From NCBI GenBank assembly GCA_947456845.1, contig CANGUJ010000040.1, forward strand, positions 1 through 15,281: DNA of 15,281 nt, read 5' to 3'. Below the pieces are notes generated by a model that had not been told where the DNA came from, made no database searches, and saw only the letters and a program-made list of their open reading frames with translations. Position 1 is the stretch's first letter. Each line of letters opens with the position of its first letter. Source of the DNA: Burkholderiales bacterium (GTDB taxonomy: Bacteria; Pseudomonadota; Gammaproteobacteria; Burkholderiales; JAEUOS01). This document shows positions 1-6,467 of this stretch, piece after piece. The position numbers and the translations under genes were made by a program.

Positions 1-530
1 ATGGTGGCCTTTTCAAGCTCGCGGTTCTGCGCCACACCACGATGAAATTCCATGAAATGGGTCTTGCCGTCGCGCCGCACCGTCAGGCGCAACCACTTGG
101 ACAATGCGTTCACGCAGGACACGCCCACGCCGTGCAGGCCGCCGGAGACCTTGTAGCTGTTCTGGTCGAACTTGCCGCCGGCGTGCAATTCGGTCATGAC
201 GATCTCGGCGGCACTACGCTTGGGTTCGTGCTTGTCGTCCCACTTGATGCCGGTGGGCACGCCGCGGCCGTTGTCCGTCACCGAGATCGAGTTGTCGGCA
301 TGGATGGTGACGTGGATCTCGGTGCAGTGGCCGGCCAGCGCCTCGTCGATGGAGTTGTCGAGCACCTCGAACACCAGGTGGTGCAGGCCGGTGCCGTCGC
401 TGGTGTCGCCGATATACATGCCCGGGCGCTTGCGCACCGCCTCGAGCCCTTCGAGGATCTGGATCGATGATGCCCCGTACGCGTTTTCCTGCGGTGTGCC
501 TTCTTCGGGGTTCTTCTGCGGATCGGTCAT
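1..530 (-). CDS. gyrB: DNA gyrase subunit B, N-terminal part (cut by window edge)
   Basis: Encodes the ATPase subunit of DNA gyrase, the type II topoisomerase that introduces negative supercoils. Only the first 176 codons are in the window; the gene runs off the left edge. The reverse complement begins MTDPQKNPEEG and continues into the GHKL ATPase fold. It shows RKRPGMYIGD (33-42), then EVLDNSIDEAL (55-65) with the catalytic Glu55 and the Mg-binding Asn59, then DNGRGVP (86-92), and further on GGLHGVGVSCVNALS. These match E. coli GyrB with an offset of about 13 residues caused by a longer N-terminus. The ATG is preceded by AGGA seven bases upstream (538-541 on the plus strand). It lies 82 bp downstream of dnaN in the same orientation and is probably cotranscribed with it. 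The identification is very secure; only the truncation limits it. Confidence 0.97.
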   Translation of the reverse strand, partial: MTDPQKNPEEGTPQENAYGASSIQILEGLEAVRKRPGMYIGDTSDGTGLHHLVFEVLDNSIDEALAGHCTEIHVTIHADNSISVTDNGRGVPTGIKWDDKHEPKRSAAEIVMTELHAGGKFDQNSYKVSGGLHGVGVSCVNALSKWLRLTVRRDGKTHFMEFHRGVAQNRELEKAT

Positions 531-564
531 GCGGCGTTCCTGGCGTGGCGATAAATCGAGTCGG

Positions 565-586
565 CGAAACCGCGGGCGCGGTTCCG
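565..586. repeat. Imperfect inverted repeat in the dnaN-gyrB gap
   Basis: Nine-base arms (CGAAACCGC and GCGGTTCCG) with one mismatch surround a four-base loop GGGC. The element sits in the 82-bp gap between dnaN and gyrB. On the transcribed (minus) strand no T-run follows it, so it does not look like an intrinsic terminator. It might be an RNA-stabilising or processing hairpin, or chance in GC-rich DNA. Confidence 0.3.
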
Positions 587-612
587 AAAATACGCGTTCG
601 GCTGACGGCTAG

Positions 613-1716
613 TCAGATGCGCATCGGCATGACAACGTACTTGAATTCGGTATTGTCGGGCGTGGTCACAAGCGCGCTCGAATTGGCATCGCCCAGGGCG
701 ACGGTGATGGTCTCGCTCTTCACGTGGGCGAGCACATCGAGAAGATAGGTAACGTTGAAGCCGATGTCGATGGCGTCGCCGCTGTAGTCGATCTCCGCTT
801 CTTCCTGCGCTTCTTCCTGGTCGGTGTTGGTGCAGCTGATCTTCAGGCTGCCATCGCCTACCACGCAGCGCACCCCCTTGAACTTTTCGTTGGTCAGGAT
901 CGCGGCGCGCTGCAGGCATCCGATCAGTTCCTCGCGGGCGATGGAGAAGCTGTTCTTGTAGCCGGTCGGGATCACGCGGTTGTAGTCGGGGAATTTGCCC
1001 TCGACGAGCTTGGACACCAGCTCGACATTGCCGAACTGGAAGCGCACCTGGGTGGGTGCGATGTCGATGCGGATGGGCTCGTCACTGTCATCGAGCAACC
1101 GTTCGAGCTCGATGACGGTCTTGCGCGGAATGATGACCTCCTGGCGGTCGACGTCACTTTCCACGGCCAGGGCCGCGAAGGCGAGTCGGTGGCCGTCGGT
1201 GGCGACTACCTTGGCCTGGCCTTTTTCAACGATCAGCAACAGGCCGTTCAGGTAGTAACGGATGTCCTGCTGGGCCATGGCGTATTGCACCAGGGCGAGG
1301 AGCGCCTTCAATGATTTTTGTCCTACCGTGAACCCGGCCTTGAACTCGGCCGACTGCGAGACGGTGGGGAAGTCTTCTGCCGCGAGGGTTTGCAGGGAAA
1401 AGCGCGATTTGCCTGCCTTGATGTTGAGCTTCTTGTTGTTGAGCTCCATTGAAACATTGGCGCCGGCGGGAAGGGCACGCAGGATATCAAGGAGCTTGCG
1501 GGCTGCGACGGTGGTGGCCGCGTCCTGCCCTTTTTCGCACTGCGCCTTGGTGGAGATCTGCACCTCGATGTCGGTGGCCAGAAAGCTCAACTCTCCGTCT
1601 GTCTTGGTGAGAAGCAGGTTGGAGAGAATCGGCAGGGTATGGCGCCGTTCGACAATGCCGCTCACTGTTTGAATCGGCTTTAGAAGAGCGTCGCGTTCAG
1701 CGGTCACCAGATGCAT
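613..1716 (-). CDS. dnaN: DNA polymerase III beta subunit (sliding clamp)
   Basis: Encodes the ring-shaped processivity clamp that tethers DNA polymerase III to the template and recruits many other replication and repair proteins. The 367-residue length is normal for the family. The N-terminus (MHLVTAERDALLKPIQTVSG followed by IVERRHTLPILSN) and the C-terminal VVMPMRI are hallmarks of proteobacterial clamps. The three repeated clamp domains fill the length with no interruption. The ATG at 1714-1716 has AAAGG on the coding strand eight bases upstream (1725-1729), a good ribosome-binding site. It sits between dnaA (258 bp upstream) and gyrB (82 bp downstream) in the usual dnaA-dnaN-gyrB order, though recF is absent between dnaN and gyrB, as is common in Burkholderiales. 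Identification is very secure. Confidence 0.98.
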   Translation of the reverse strand: MHLVTAERDALLKPIQTVSGIVERRHTLPILSNLLLTKTDGELSFLATDIEVQISTKAQCEKGQDAATTVAARKLLDILRALPAGANVSMELNNKKLNIKAGKSRFSLQTLAAEDFPTVSQSAEFKAGFTVGQKSLKALLALVQYAMAQQDIRYYLNGLLLIVEKGQAKVVATDGHRLAFAALAVESDVDRQEVIIPRKTVIELERLLDDSDEPIRIDIAPTQVRFQFGNVELVSKLVEGKFPDYNRVIPTGYKNSFSIAREELIGCLQRAAILTNEKFKGVRCVVGDGSLKISCTNTDQEEAQEEAEIDYSGDAIDIGFNVTYLLDVLAHVKSETITVALGDANSSALVTTPDNTEFKYVVMPMRI

Positions 1717-1783
1717 GATGGTTGCCTTTCATACCTTTCGTTTAGCATTTCTTTTGTAAAACCAATAACAGCTAACAAGTCCC

Positions 1784-1792
1784 TGTGGATAT
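1784..1792 (-). promoter_or_regulatory. DnaA box, one mismatch
   Basis: The plus strand reads TGTGGATAT; the reverse complement ATATCCACA differs from TTATCCACA at one position. It is the box nearest the AT-rich stretch, separated by GGG (minus-strand reading), which is the position expected for a box that loads DnaA onto an unwinding element. Confidence 0.6.
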
Positions 1793-1855
1793 CGGGATAA
1801 CTCCCTACGGGCGTTTTGAATCAGCAACTTGCGTGCTTCCAAAGTATTTCGGTTC

Positions 1856-1864
1856 TGTGGAAAA
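1856..1864 (-). promoter_or_regulatory. DnaA box, one mismatch
   Basis: The plus strand reads TGTGGAAAA, reverse complement TTTTCCACA, one change from TTATCCACA. It has the same orientation as the box at 1784. A weaker related 9-mer, TGTGGGCAA (two changes), follows at 1878-1886 and could be a low-affinity site. Confidence 0.5.
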
Positions 1865-1935
1865 GCATCTGTTCGTTTGTGGGCAACGTCGGGCAGCGGC
1901 TCAAAACTCCCGCTTGTTCAGAAATCATCAACAGG

Positions 1936-1944
1936 TTGTCCACA
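1936..1944 (+). promoter_or_regulatory. DnaA box, one mismatch
   Basis: TTGTCCACA differs from TTATCCACA at one position and is oriented opposite to the other two boxes. It lies about 30 bp beyond the dnaA stop codon. Confidence 0.55.
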
Positions 1945-1974
1945 GCCTTGGGCGAGTAACGAGGCATGCGCGCG

Positions 1975-3396
1975 TCAGCCCTTGATGATCTGATCGAGCA
2001 CGTGCAGCTCGTGATTCAACTGGTTGTCGGATTTGCGCGCTTCGGTGATTTTGCGCACCGCATGCAAGACGGTGGTGTGGTCACGGCCGCCGAAGGATTC
2101 GCCGATTTCCGGCAATGACAGCGAGGTGAGTTCTTTGGCGAAGTACATGGCGATCTGGCGAGGTTTGACCAGGTCGGCGGTGCGTTTCTTGGAAAAAAGC
2201 TCCGGTACCTTCACCCGATAGAAGTCGGCGACCGTCTTCTGGATGTTTTCGATCGAGATGGCGCGGTTCTGCACCCGCAGCAGGTCGCGCAGCGCGTCGC
2301 GCGCGACCTCAAGGGTGATATCGCGGGCGTGGAATTTCGAAAAAGCGATCAGCTTGCGAAGCGCGCCTTCGAGTTCGCGCACGTTGGAGCGCAGATGCTT
2401 GGCTATGAAAAAAGCCACGTTTTCATCCAGGACTACACCCTGGCTTTCCGCCTTTCTGAGCAGGATGGCGACGCGCATCTCTAGCTCGGGAGGTTCGATG
2501 GCCACGGTCAGACCCCAGCCGAAGCGGGAAATCAAGCGGTCTTCTATGCCTGCGATCTCGCGCGGATAGGTGTCGCACGTGATGATGACCTGCTTGTGCG
2601 CTTCGATCAGAGCGTTGAAGGCATAGAAAAACTCTTCCTGGGTACGATTCTTGTTGTTGAAGAACTGGATGTCGTCGATGATCAGCAGGTCGAGCGAATG
2701 GTAGTAGCGCTTGAACTCGTCGAAGGCTTTCTTCTGGTAGGCGCGCACGACATCGGTCACGTACTGCTCGGCGTGGATGTAGCGCACCCGCGCGTCCGGC
2801 GAGCGCCGGATCATCTGGTTGCCGATGGCCTGCACCAGGTGGGTTTTCCCGAGGCCGACCCCGCCATAAAGAAAAAGCGGGTTGTACGAGGTTCCAGGGT
2901 TGTCGGCCACCTGCACCGCCGCGGCGCGAGCGAGTTGGTTGGCCTTGCCGGTGACGAAGGTTTCGAAAGTGTATTCCTGATTAAGGCGCGTCTTGGCATA
3001 ACCCGCATCGGCCACTGCACCGTTCGGTACAACGGACTCGGCGGAGGCAGCCTTGCGTAGTGTGGGCTCGGTGCGCGGTGCAGTGTCGGCCGGCGCCACA
3101 TGGGTGACAAGAACCCGCACCGGCGAACCCCAGTATTCGGCCGCAAGCGATTCAAGGCGACCGATATAACGCTCTCGAATCCATTGCTGGACGAAGCGGT
3201 TCGGCGCAATCAGCTCGATTTCGGTCGGCGGAAACTCGGCACTTCCGTTGCCCAGCTTAAGCGGTTTGATCCAGGTTTCGAATTGCTGGCGGGGTAACTC
3301 TGCCTGGAATTGTGTGGTGCACCGGGCCCAGAACTCGACGGGTATTCCGGTCGCTGCCGGATCGGTATCGGGTTCTGAGGGCGACGCAAGCGACAT
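1975..3396 (-). CDS. dnaA: Chromosomal replication initiator protein DnaA
   Basis: AAA+ ATPase that binds DnaA boxes, melts oriC and loads the DnaB helicase. The 473-residue protein is complete. Domain I is near residues 17-90 after an extra N-terminal stretch of about 15 residues relative to E. coli. It is followed by a short, variable domain II linker. The AAA+ core has Walker A GGVGLGKT (178-185), Walker B LLIIDDIQF (237-245), sensor 1 around 270-280 and the arginine-finger region EDRLISRFGWG (285-295). The C-terminal helix-turn-helix carries GGRDHTTVLHA (436-446), the DnaA-box-reading signature. The ATG at 3394-3396 lacks an obvious Shine-Dalgarno sequence, but no better start gives a family-like N-terminus. 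It is transcribed toward dnaN and diverges from rpmH. A perfect DnaA box overlaps a plausible promoter upstream, which suggests autoregulation. Confidence 0.98.
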   Translation of the reverse strand: MSLASPSEPDTDPAATGIPVEFWARCTTQFQAELPRQQFETWIKPLKLGNGSAEFPPTEIELIAPNRFVQQWIRERYIGRLESLAAEYWGSPVRVLVTHVAPADTAPRTEPTLRKAASAESVVPNGAVADAGYAKTRLNQEYTFETFVTGKANQLARAAAVQVADNPGTSYNPLFLYGGVGLGKTHLVQAIGNQMIRRSPDARVRYIHAEQYVTDVVRAYQKKAFDEFKRYYHSLDLLIIDDIQFFNNKNRTQEEFFYAFNALIEAHKQVIITCDTYPREIAGIEDRLISRFGWGLTVAIEPPELEMRVAILLRKAESQGVVLDENVAFFIAKHLRSNVRELEGALRKLIAFSKFHARDITLEVARDALRDLLRVQNRAISIENIQKTVADFYRVKVPELFSKKRTADLVKPRQIAMYFAKELTSLSLPEIGESFGGRDHTTVLHAVRKITEARKSDNQLNHELHVLDQIIKG

Positions 3397-3644
3397 GTAG
3401 AAAGGCCATGCCGGAGCGTGACGCCGGCCAGTTACGGTGGTTCTTTAGATTGTCGGCGGCCATTGGCACACCCCCCGGTGTCGCGCATCCGGTTCGACCA
3501 TTTCATTGGGGATCCGGCGTGCCTGCGGTAGGCGGATGTTCAAGGCAATTGCACAGGGATCAAGTCGCACTCGGACTACCCTTGAAATCCGCCTGGAAAG
3601 CACCCTTCGAACAAGCCTGTGCGCTGGTGTGACGCGACAAACGT

Positions 3645-3673
3645 ATTTTAGCGCTTTTCGGCGGAGTTATCCA
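3645..3673 (-). promoter_or_regulatory. Putative dnaA promoter overlapped by a DnaA box
   Basis: On the minus strand TGGATA (3668-3673; 4 of 6 to TTGACA) and TAAAAT (3645-3650; 5 of 6 to TATAAT) are exactly 17 bp apart and point toward dnaA. The -35 lies wholly inside the perfect DnaA box at 3667-3675, so bound DnaA would block RNA polymerase. The predicted leader is about 240 nt. This is inferred from sequence only. Confidence 0.45.
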
Positions 3674-3675
3674 CA
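3667..3675 (+). promoter_or_regulatory. Perfect DnaA box
   Basis: TTATCCACA is an exact match to the high-affinity DnaA consensus and the only perfect one I found in the intergenic regions of this window. It coincides with the -35 of the putative dnaA promoter and lies about 20 bp upstream of the putative rpmH promoter. Confidence 0.8.
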
Positions 3676-3695
3676 GACCAGCACAGGTTGCGGTA

Positions 3696-3725
3696 TTGAC
3701 GCCATGATAGAGATTATTGTTTAAT
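3696..3725 (+). promoter_or_regulatory. Putative rpmH promoter
   Basis: TTGACG (3696-3701, 5 of 6 to consensus) and TTTAAT (3720-3725, 5 of 6) are separated by 18 bp. They would drive rpmH and downstream genes with a leader of about 100 nt. The position just right of the perfect DnaA box makes it divergent to the putative dnaA promoter. No experimental support is visible. Confidence 0.5.
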
Positions 3726-3831
3726 AACGGGTTTTCCGCAAAATTTGTTTGTCGCTGGGCTGTCTCTTTGTTTCGTCAATTTTTAGTTCGTCATCTAACT
3801 TGATGCGGCCGCAAGGCCGACCGGAGCCGTC

Positions 3832-3966
3832 ATGAAACGCACCTATCAACCTTCCGTCGTTCGTCGCAAGCGCACCCACGGCTTTCTGGTCCGCATGAAA
3901 ACCAAGGGCGGGAGGGCGGTCATTCGCGCGCGTAGGGCCAAAGGGCGCAAGCGTCTCGCGGTCTGA
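3832..3966 (+). CDS. rpmH: 50S ribosomal protein L34
   Basis: Encodes L34, a small, very basic protein of the large ribosomal subunit that binds 23S rRNA. The 44-residue product begins MKRTYQPSVVRRKRTHGFL and ends KGRKRLAV. It matches the family over its entire length, including the MKRTxQPS start and the arginine/lysine-rich tail. The ATG has GGAG five bases upstream (3823-3826). It is the first gene of the plus-strand block and lies 435 bp from divergently transcribed dnaA. rnpA follows after only 4 bp in the conserved rpmH-rnpA-yidD-yidC-mnmE order. Identification is essentially certain. Confidence 0.98.
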   Translation: MKRTYQPSVVRRKRTHGFLVRMKTKGGRAVIRARRAKGRKRLAV

Positions 3967-3970
3967 GGCG

Positions 3971-4348
3971 TTGGGCGACGCGGCGCGCAGGGGCGCAGGT
4001 TCGCGTGGTTTGGGCAGCGCGGATTTTGCCGCCATCCTCAAGAGTTCGCGGCGCGCGCGCAGCCGGCATTTTTCCCTGTTCTGGCGCGCGGCGGACACGA
4101 CCGCGCTTGGCATAGTGGTATCGAAAAAACTGGCTGGTAACGCGGTCCGGCGAAATCTGGTGAAACGCCACGCTCGGGAAGTATTCCGCGCCCGGATGGC
4201 TGGGCCGGCGATATGGGCGGGTGGTGTGCAAGTGGTGATCCGGGTGTCAGCCGATATTCGCGCGTTGCCGCGGGCCGCGCAATTTGCCGAGATCACCGAT
4301 CTGTTTGCCAAATGCGATCGGCTTGATCACGAAAGGATTAGCCGGTGA
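3971..4348 (+). CDS. rnpA: Ribonuclease P protein component
   Basis: Basic protein subunit of RNase P, which assists the catalytic RNA in removing 5' leaders from pre-tRNAs. The diagnostic RNR region appears as GNAVRRNLVKRHAREVFR (about residues 56-73). It is preceded by the substrate-cleft segment SADFAAILKSSRRARSRHF. The N-terminal motif is at the expected distance from the start, giving about 125 residues. The start is unusual. In this frame a stop lies at 3896-3898, and no ATG or GTG occurs before the conserved ADF motif. The only standard-type choices are TTG at 3971 (used here) or TTG at 4010. The GAGG at 3965-3968 is only two bases from the first TTG, so translation is probably coupled to termination of rpmH. 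The 3' end overlaps yidD by 4 bp. The family is secure; the start is uncertain. Confidence 0.92.
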   Translation: MGDAARRGAGSRGLGSADFAAILKSSRRARSRHFSLFWRAADTTALGIVVSKKLAGNAVRRNLVKRHAREVFRARMAGPAIWAGGVQVVIRVSADIRALPRAAQFAEITDLFAKCDRLDHERISR

Positions 4349-4566
4349 AATATTTTCTGCTCGCTATCATCGGTGCGTATCGCTATCTGATCAGCCCCTT
4401 GCTCGGGCGGCATTGCCGGTTCGAACCGTCTTGTTCCGCTTATGCAGCCGCGGCGATCCGGGAGCATGGCGCGCTCGCGGGGGGTTGGTTGGGCGCGAAG
4501 CGCATCTGCCGATGTCATCCTTGGCAGCCGGGCGGTTTCGATCCGGTGCCGCCGCGCGGCCGTTGA
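4345..4566 (+). CDS. yidD: Membrane protein insertion efficiency factor YidD
   Basis: Small membrane-associated protein that helps YidC-dependent insertion of inner-membrane proteins. The 73-residue product has the characteristic N-terminal amphipathic/hydrophobic segment MKYFLLAIIGAYRYLISPLLG. This is followed by the family core CRFEPSCSAYAAAAI and a C-terminal CRCHPW-QPGGFDPVP block. The family's conserved cysteines and the Pro-Ser-Cys-Ser signature are present. The start is GTG at 4345, whose GTGA overlaps the rnpA stop. GGA at 4335-4337 lies seven bases upstream. It sits between rnpA and yidC, as in most proteobacteria, with a 107-bp gap to yidC. Identification is secure; the detailed mechanism of the family is less well established than that of YidC. 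Confidence 0.95.
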   Translation: MKYFLLAIIGAYRYLISPLLGRHCRFEPSCSAYAAAAIREHGALAGGWLGAKRICRCHPWQPGGFDPVPPRGR

Positions 4567-4673
4567 TCCCGGCTGCGTATACCGCTCGACGCCAGCCGCA
4601 CCGCATCTGAAGCAGCATATCCTCCGGCCCGGTCGCACCGACGGGCGGCACCACTGACCTGAATCGAGTTGCA

Positions 4674-6398
4674 ATGGATACCCGCAGACTGATCCTTTTC
4701 TTCATTTTTTCCTTCTCGCTGGTCATGCTGTGGGATGCGTGGCAGAAGACGCAGGCCAAGCTCAATCCGCCCGAAGCCACAGCGGCATCCAAGGCAGGGA
4801 TTCCGCAGCCTGCGCCAGGCACCCCTGTTGCAGTGCCCGGGGTCGTGCCGGCTGTGCCTGGCGCGGCGTCTGCAGCCCCAGGCGCTGTCCCGGGTATCGC
4901 GGCCGCGGTGCCCGCCGCGCCCGTCGGCGCCAAGGTGCGCATCAAGACCGACGTGATGGTGGCCGAGATCTCCGCCGAAGGTGCAGACCTGCGCTACGTG
5001 GAATTGACTCAGCACAAGGACACCCTGGACAAGAACAAGAACTTCATCCTTCTGGGCCTGCACAGCTATTTCGCGCAGAGCGGCGTGCTGGTGCAAGGTG
5101 TCGACGCGCCGACCCACAAGACCATGTTCAGCCTGCCTGCCGGCGACCTTGAACTCAAGGCCGGTGAAGCCAAGCTAAGCGTACGCCTGGAAGCGTTGCA
5201 AAACGGTGTCAAGCTGGCAAAGACCTACACCTTCCACCGCGGGTCCTACGCCATCGACGTGGCACACGAGATCACCAACCTGACGGCTGCACCGGTTGCA
5301 CCCTCGGTGTACTTGCAGATGCTGCGCGATGGCAAGGCGCCGGCCGGAGACTCAGCCTTTCTGCAGACCTTCACCGGCGCGGCGTTCTACAACAATCTGG
5401 AAAAATTCCACAAGCAGGACTTTTCCGACATCGAAAAAGCCAAGGCGGTGCCGATCAAGCCGGCCGAGGATGGCTGGGTCGGCATGATCCAGCATTATTT
5501 TGCGACCGCCTGGCTGCCGCAAGGCAATGCCAAGCGCGAGTTCTATAGCAAGAAGGTCGCGGAAAACCTGTATTCCGCCGGCATGATCATCGGTACCGGC
5601 AGCATTGCCCCCAACGCCGCGGGTACGTTGGCAACCAAACTCTATGCCGGGCCACAGGACCAGGACAGGCTCAAGGAACTGGCGCCCGGGCTGGAACTGG
5701 TGGTCGACTACGGCTGGCTCACCATCATCGCCCAGCCGATGTTCTGGCTGCTCAAGTGGCTCCATTCCATGCTGGGCAATTGGGGCCTGGCGATCATCGC
5801 GCTCACGATCATCATCAAGGCGGCGTTCTTTCCGCTCTCTGCTGCGTCCTACAAGTCGATGGCGCGCATGAAGAAGGTGACGCCGCGCCTGATGCAGATC
5901 CGCGAGCGGTTCGGCAATGACCGCATGAAGATGAACCAGGCCATGATGGAGCTCTACAAGGAAGAGAAGATCAACCCGCTGGGCGGCTGCCTGCCGATCT
6001 TGATCCAGATCCCGGTATTCATCGCGCTGTACTGGACGCTCCTGGCCACGGTGGAGATGCGCCATGCGCCCTTCTACGGCTGGATCCAGGACCTGTCGGC
6101 GCCCGATACGCTGTTCGGTACCCTGCCGTTCTTCGACATGCCCATCGGCCTGTTGCCCATCATCATGGCGGTATCGATGTTCATCCAGACCAAGATGAAC
6201 CCCACCCCGCCTGACCCGCTGCAGGCGAAGATGATGACGATCATGCCGATCGTCTTTTCGGTGTTCTTCTTCTTCTTCCCCTCCGGCCTGGTGCTCTACT
6301 GGGTGGTCAACAACATCCTCTCGATCGCGCAGCAGTGGCAGATCACCCGCATGATCGAATCCGGTGAGGATCCGGACAAGAAGAAGAAAAAGGCCTGA
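4674..6398 (+). CDS. yidC: Membrane protein insertase YidC
   Basis: Inner-membrane insertase (Oxa1/Alb3 family) that works alone or with SecYEG. The 574-residue protein starts with a membrane segment (about 5-20, ending near MLWDAWQ). Residues about 32-86 form an unusually Ala/Pro/Val/Gly-rich linker. A large periplasmic P1 domain fills about 87-340. The conserved five-helix core follows, with MARMKKVTPRLMQIRERFG, EEKINPLGGCLPILIQIP and FPSGLVLYWVVNN in order, and the tail ends in KKKKKA. The polar groove residue that is Arg366 in E. coli appears here as Lys382, a conservative change. The ATG at 4674 has only weak GAG-type ribosome-binding signals but gives the canonical N-terminus. It is followed after 69 bp by mnmE. 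Identification is very secure. Confidence 0.98.
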   Translation: MDTRRLILFFIFSFSLVMLWDAWQKTQAKLNPPEATAASKAGIPQPAPGTPVAVPGVVPAVPGAASAAPGAVPGIAAAVPAAPVGAKVRIKTDVMVAEISAEGADLRYVELTQHKDTLDKNKNFILLGLHSYFAQSGVLVQGVDAPTHKTMFSLPAGDLELKAGEAKLSVRLEALQNGVKLAKTYTFHRGSYAIDVAHEITNLTAAPVAPSVYLQMLRDGKAPAGDSAFLQTFTGAAFYNNLEKFHKQDFSDIEKAKAVPIKPAEDGWVGMIQHYFATAWLPQGNAKREFYSKKVAENLYSAGMIIGTGSIAPNAAGTLATKLYAGPQDQDRLKELAPGLELVVDYGWLTIIAQPMFWLLKWLHSMLGNWGLAIIALTIIIKAAFFPLSAASYKSMARMKKVTPRLMQIRERFGNDRMKMNQAMMELYKEEKINPLGGCLPILIQIPVFIALYWTLLATVEMRHAPFYGWIQDLSAPDTLFGTLPFFDMPIGLLPIIMAVSMFIQTKMNPTPPDPLQAKMMTIMPIVFSVFFFFFPSGLVLYWVVNNILSIAQQWQITRMIESGEDPDKKKKKA

Positions 6399-6403
6399 CG
6401 GCG

Positions 6404-6424
6404 CGGCGCCCGGGCGGGGCGCCG
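6404..6424. repeat. GC-rich perfect hairpin between yidC and mnmE
   Basis: Perfect 8-bp arms (CGGCGCCC and GGGCGCCG) with a 5-nt loop start just 5 bp after the yidC stop. Only TTTCT-like sequence follows rather than a T-run. It could be a weak terminator, a 3'-end stabiliser of the yidC mRNA, or both. It lies before the mnmE start, so it might tune read-through. Confidence 0.45.
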
Positions 6425-6467
6425 GTTTCTGTTGACGATGCGGCCATGGCCCGCCGATGATGCGCAC

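Larger units (their letters stand above)
1717..1974. other. Candidate oriC element: dnaN-dnaA intergenic region
   Basis: This 258-bp non-coding gap has a stretch at about 1728-1780 that is roughly 70% A+T by eye, beside dnaN. It is followed toward dnaA by a set of DnaA-box-like 9-mers. On the minus strand the order from the first box is box, GGG, then the AT-rich stretch. This resembles the box / GC cluster / unwinding-element order of bacterial basal origin units. I could not see a convincing run of DnaA-trio repeats. It must also hold the dnaN promoter and leader, for which I see no clear -35/-10 pair. In Pseudomonas both gaps flanking dnaA have been described as origin-active, so this is one of two candidates in the window. 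Confidence 0.55.
3397..3831. other. Candidate oriC element and divergent promoter region between dnaA and rpmH
   Basis: This 435-bp gap has no recognisable gene. It contains one perfect DnaA box (3667-3675), a possible weaker one, TTTTCCGCA (3732-3740, two changes), and an AT-rich segment from about 3711 to 3800 on the rpmH side. A possible dnaA promoter and a possible rpmH promoter point outward from it. The first 240 bp next to dnaA look like plain GC-rich leader in which I see no strong signal. All genes to the left are on the minus strand and all to the right on the plus strand. An origin here would therefore make every gene in the window co-directional with its fork. A single strong box is few for a full oriC, so the site may act together with the cluster beyond dnaA. 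Confidence 0.55.

Noticed and set aside
6432..6467. Longer mnmE starting at TTG 6432 or ATG 6438
   Set aside because: The added residues are not family-like, and neither start has a better ribosome site than ATG 6468.
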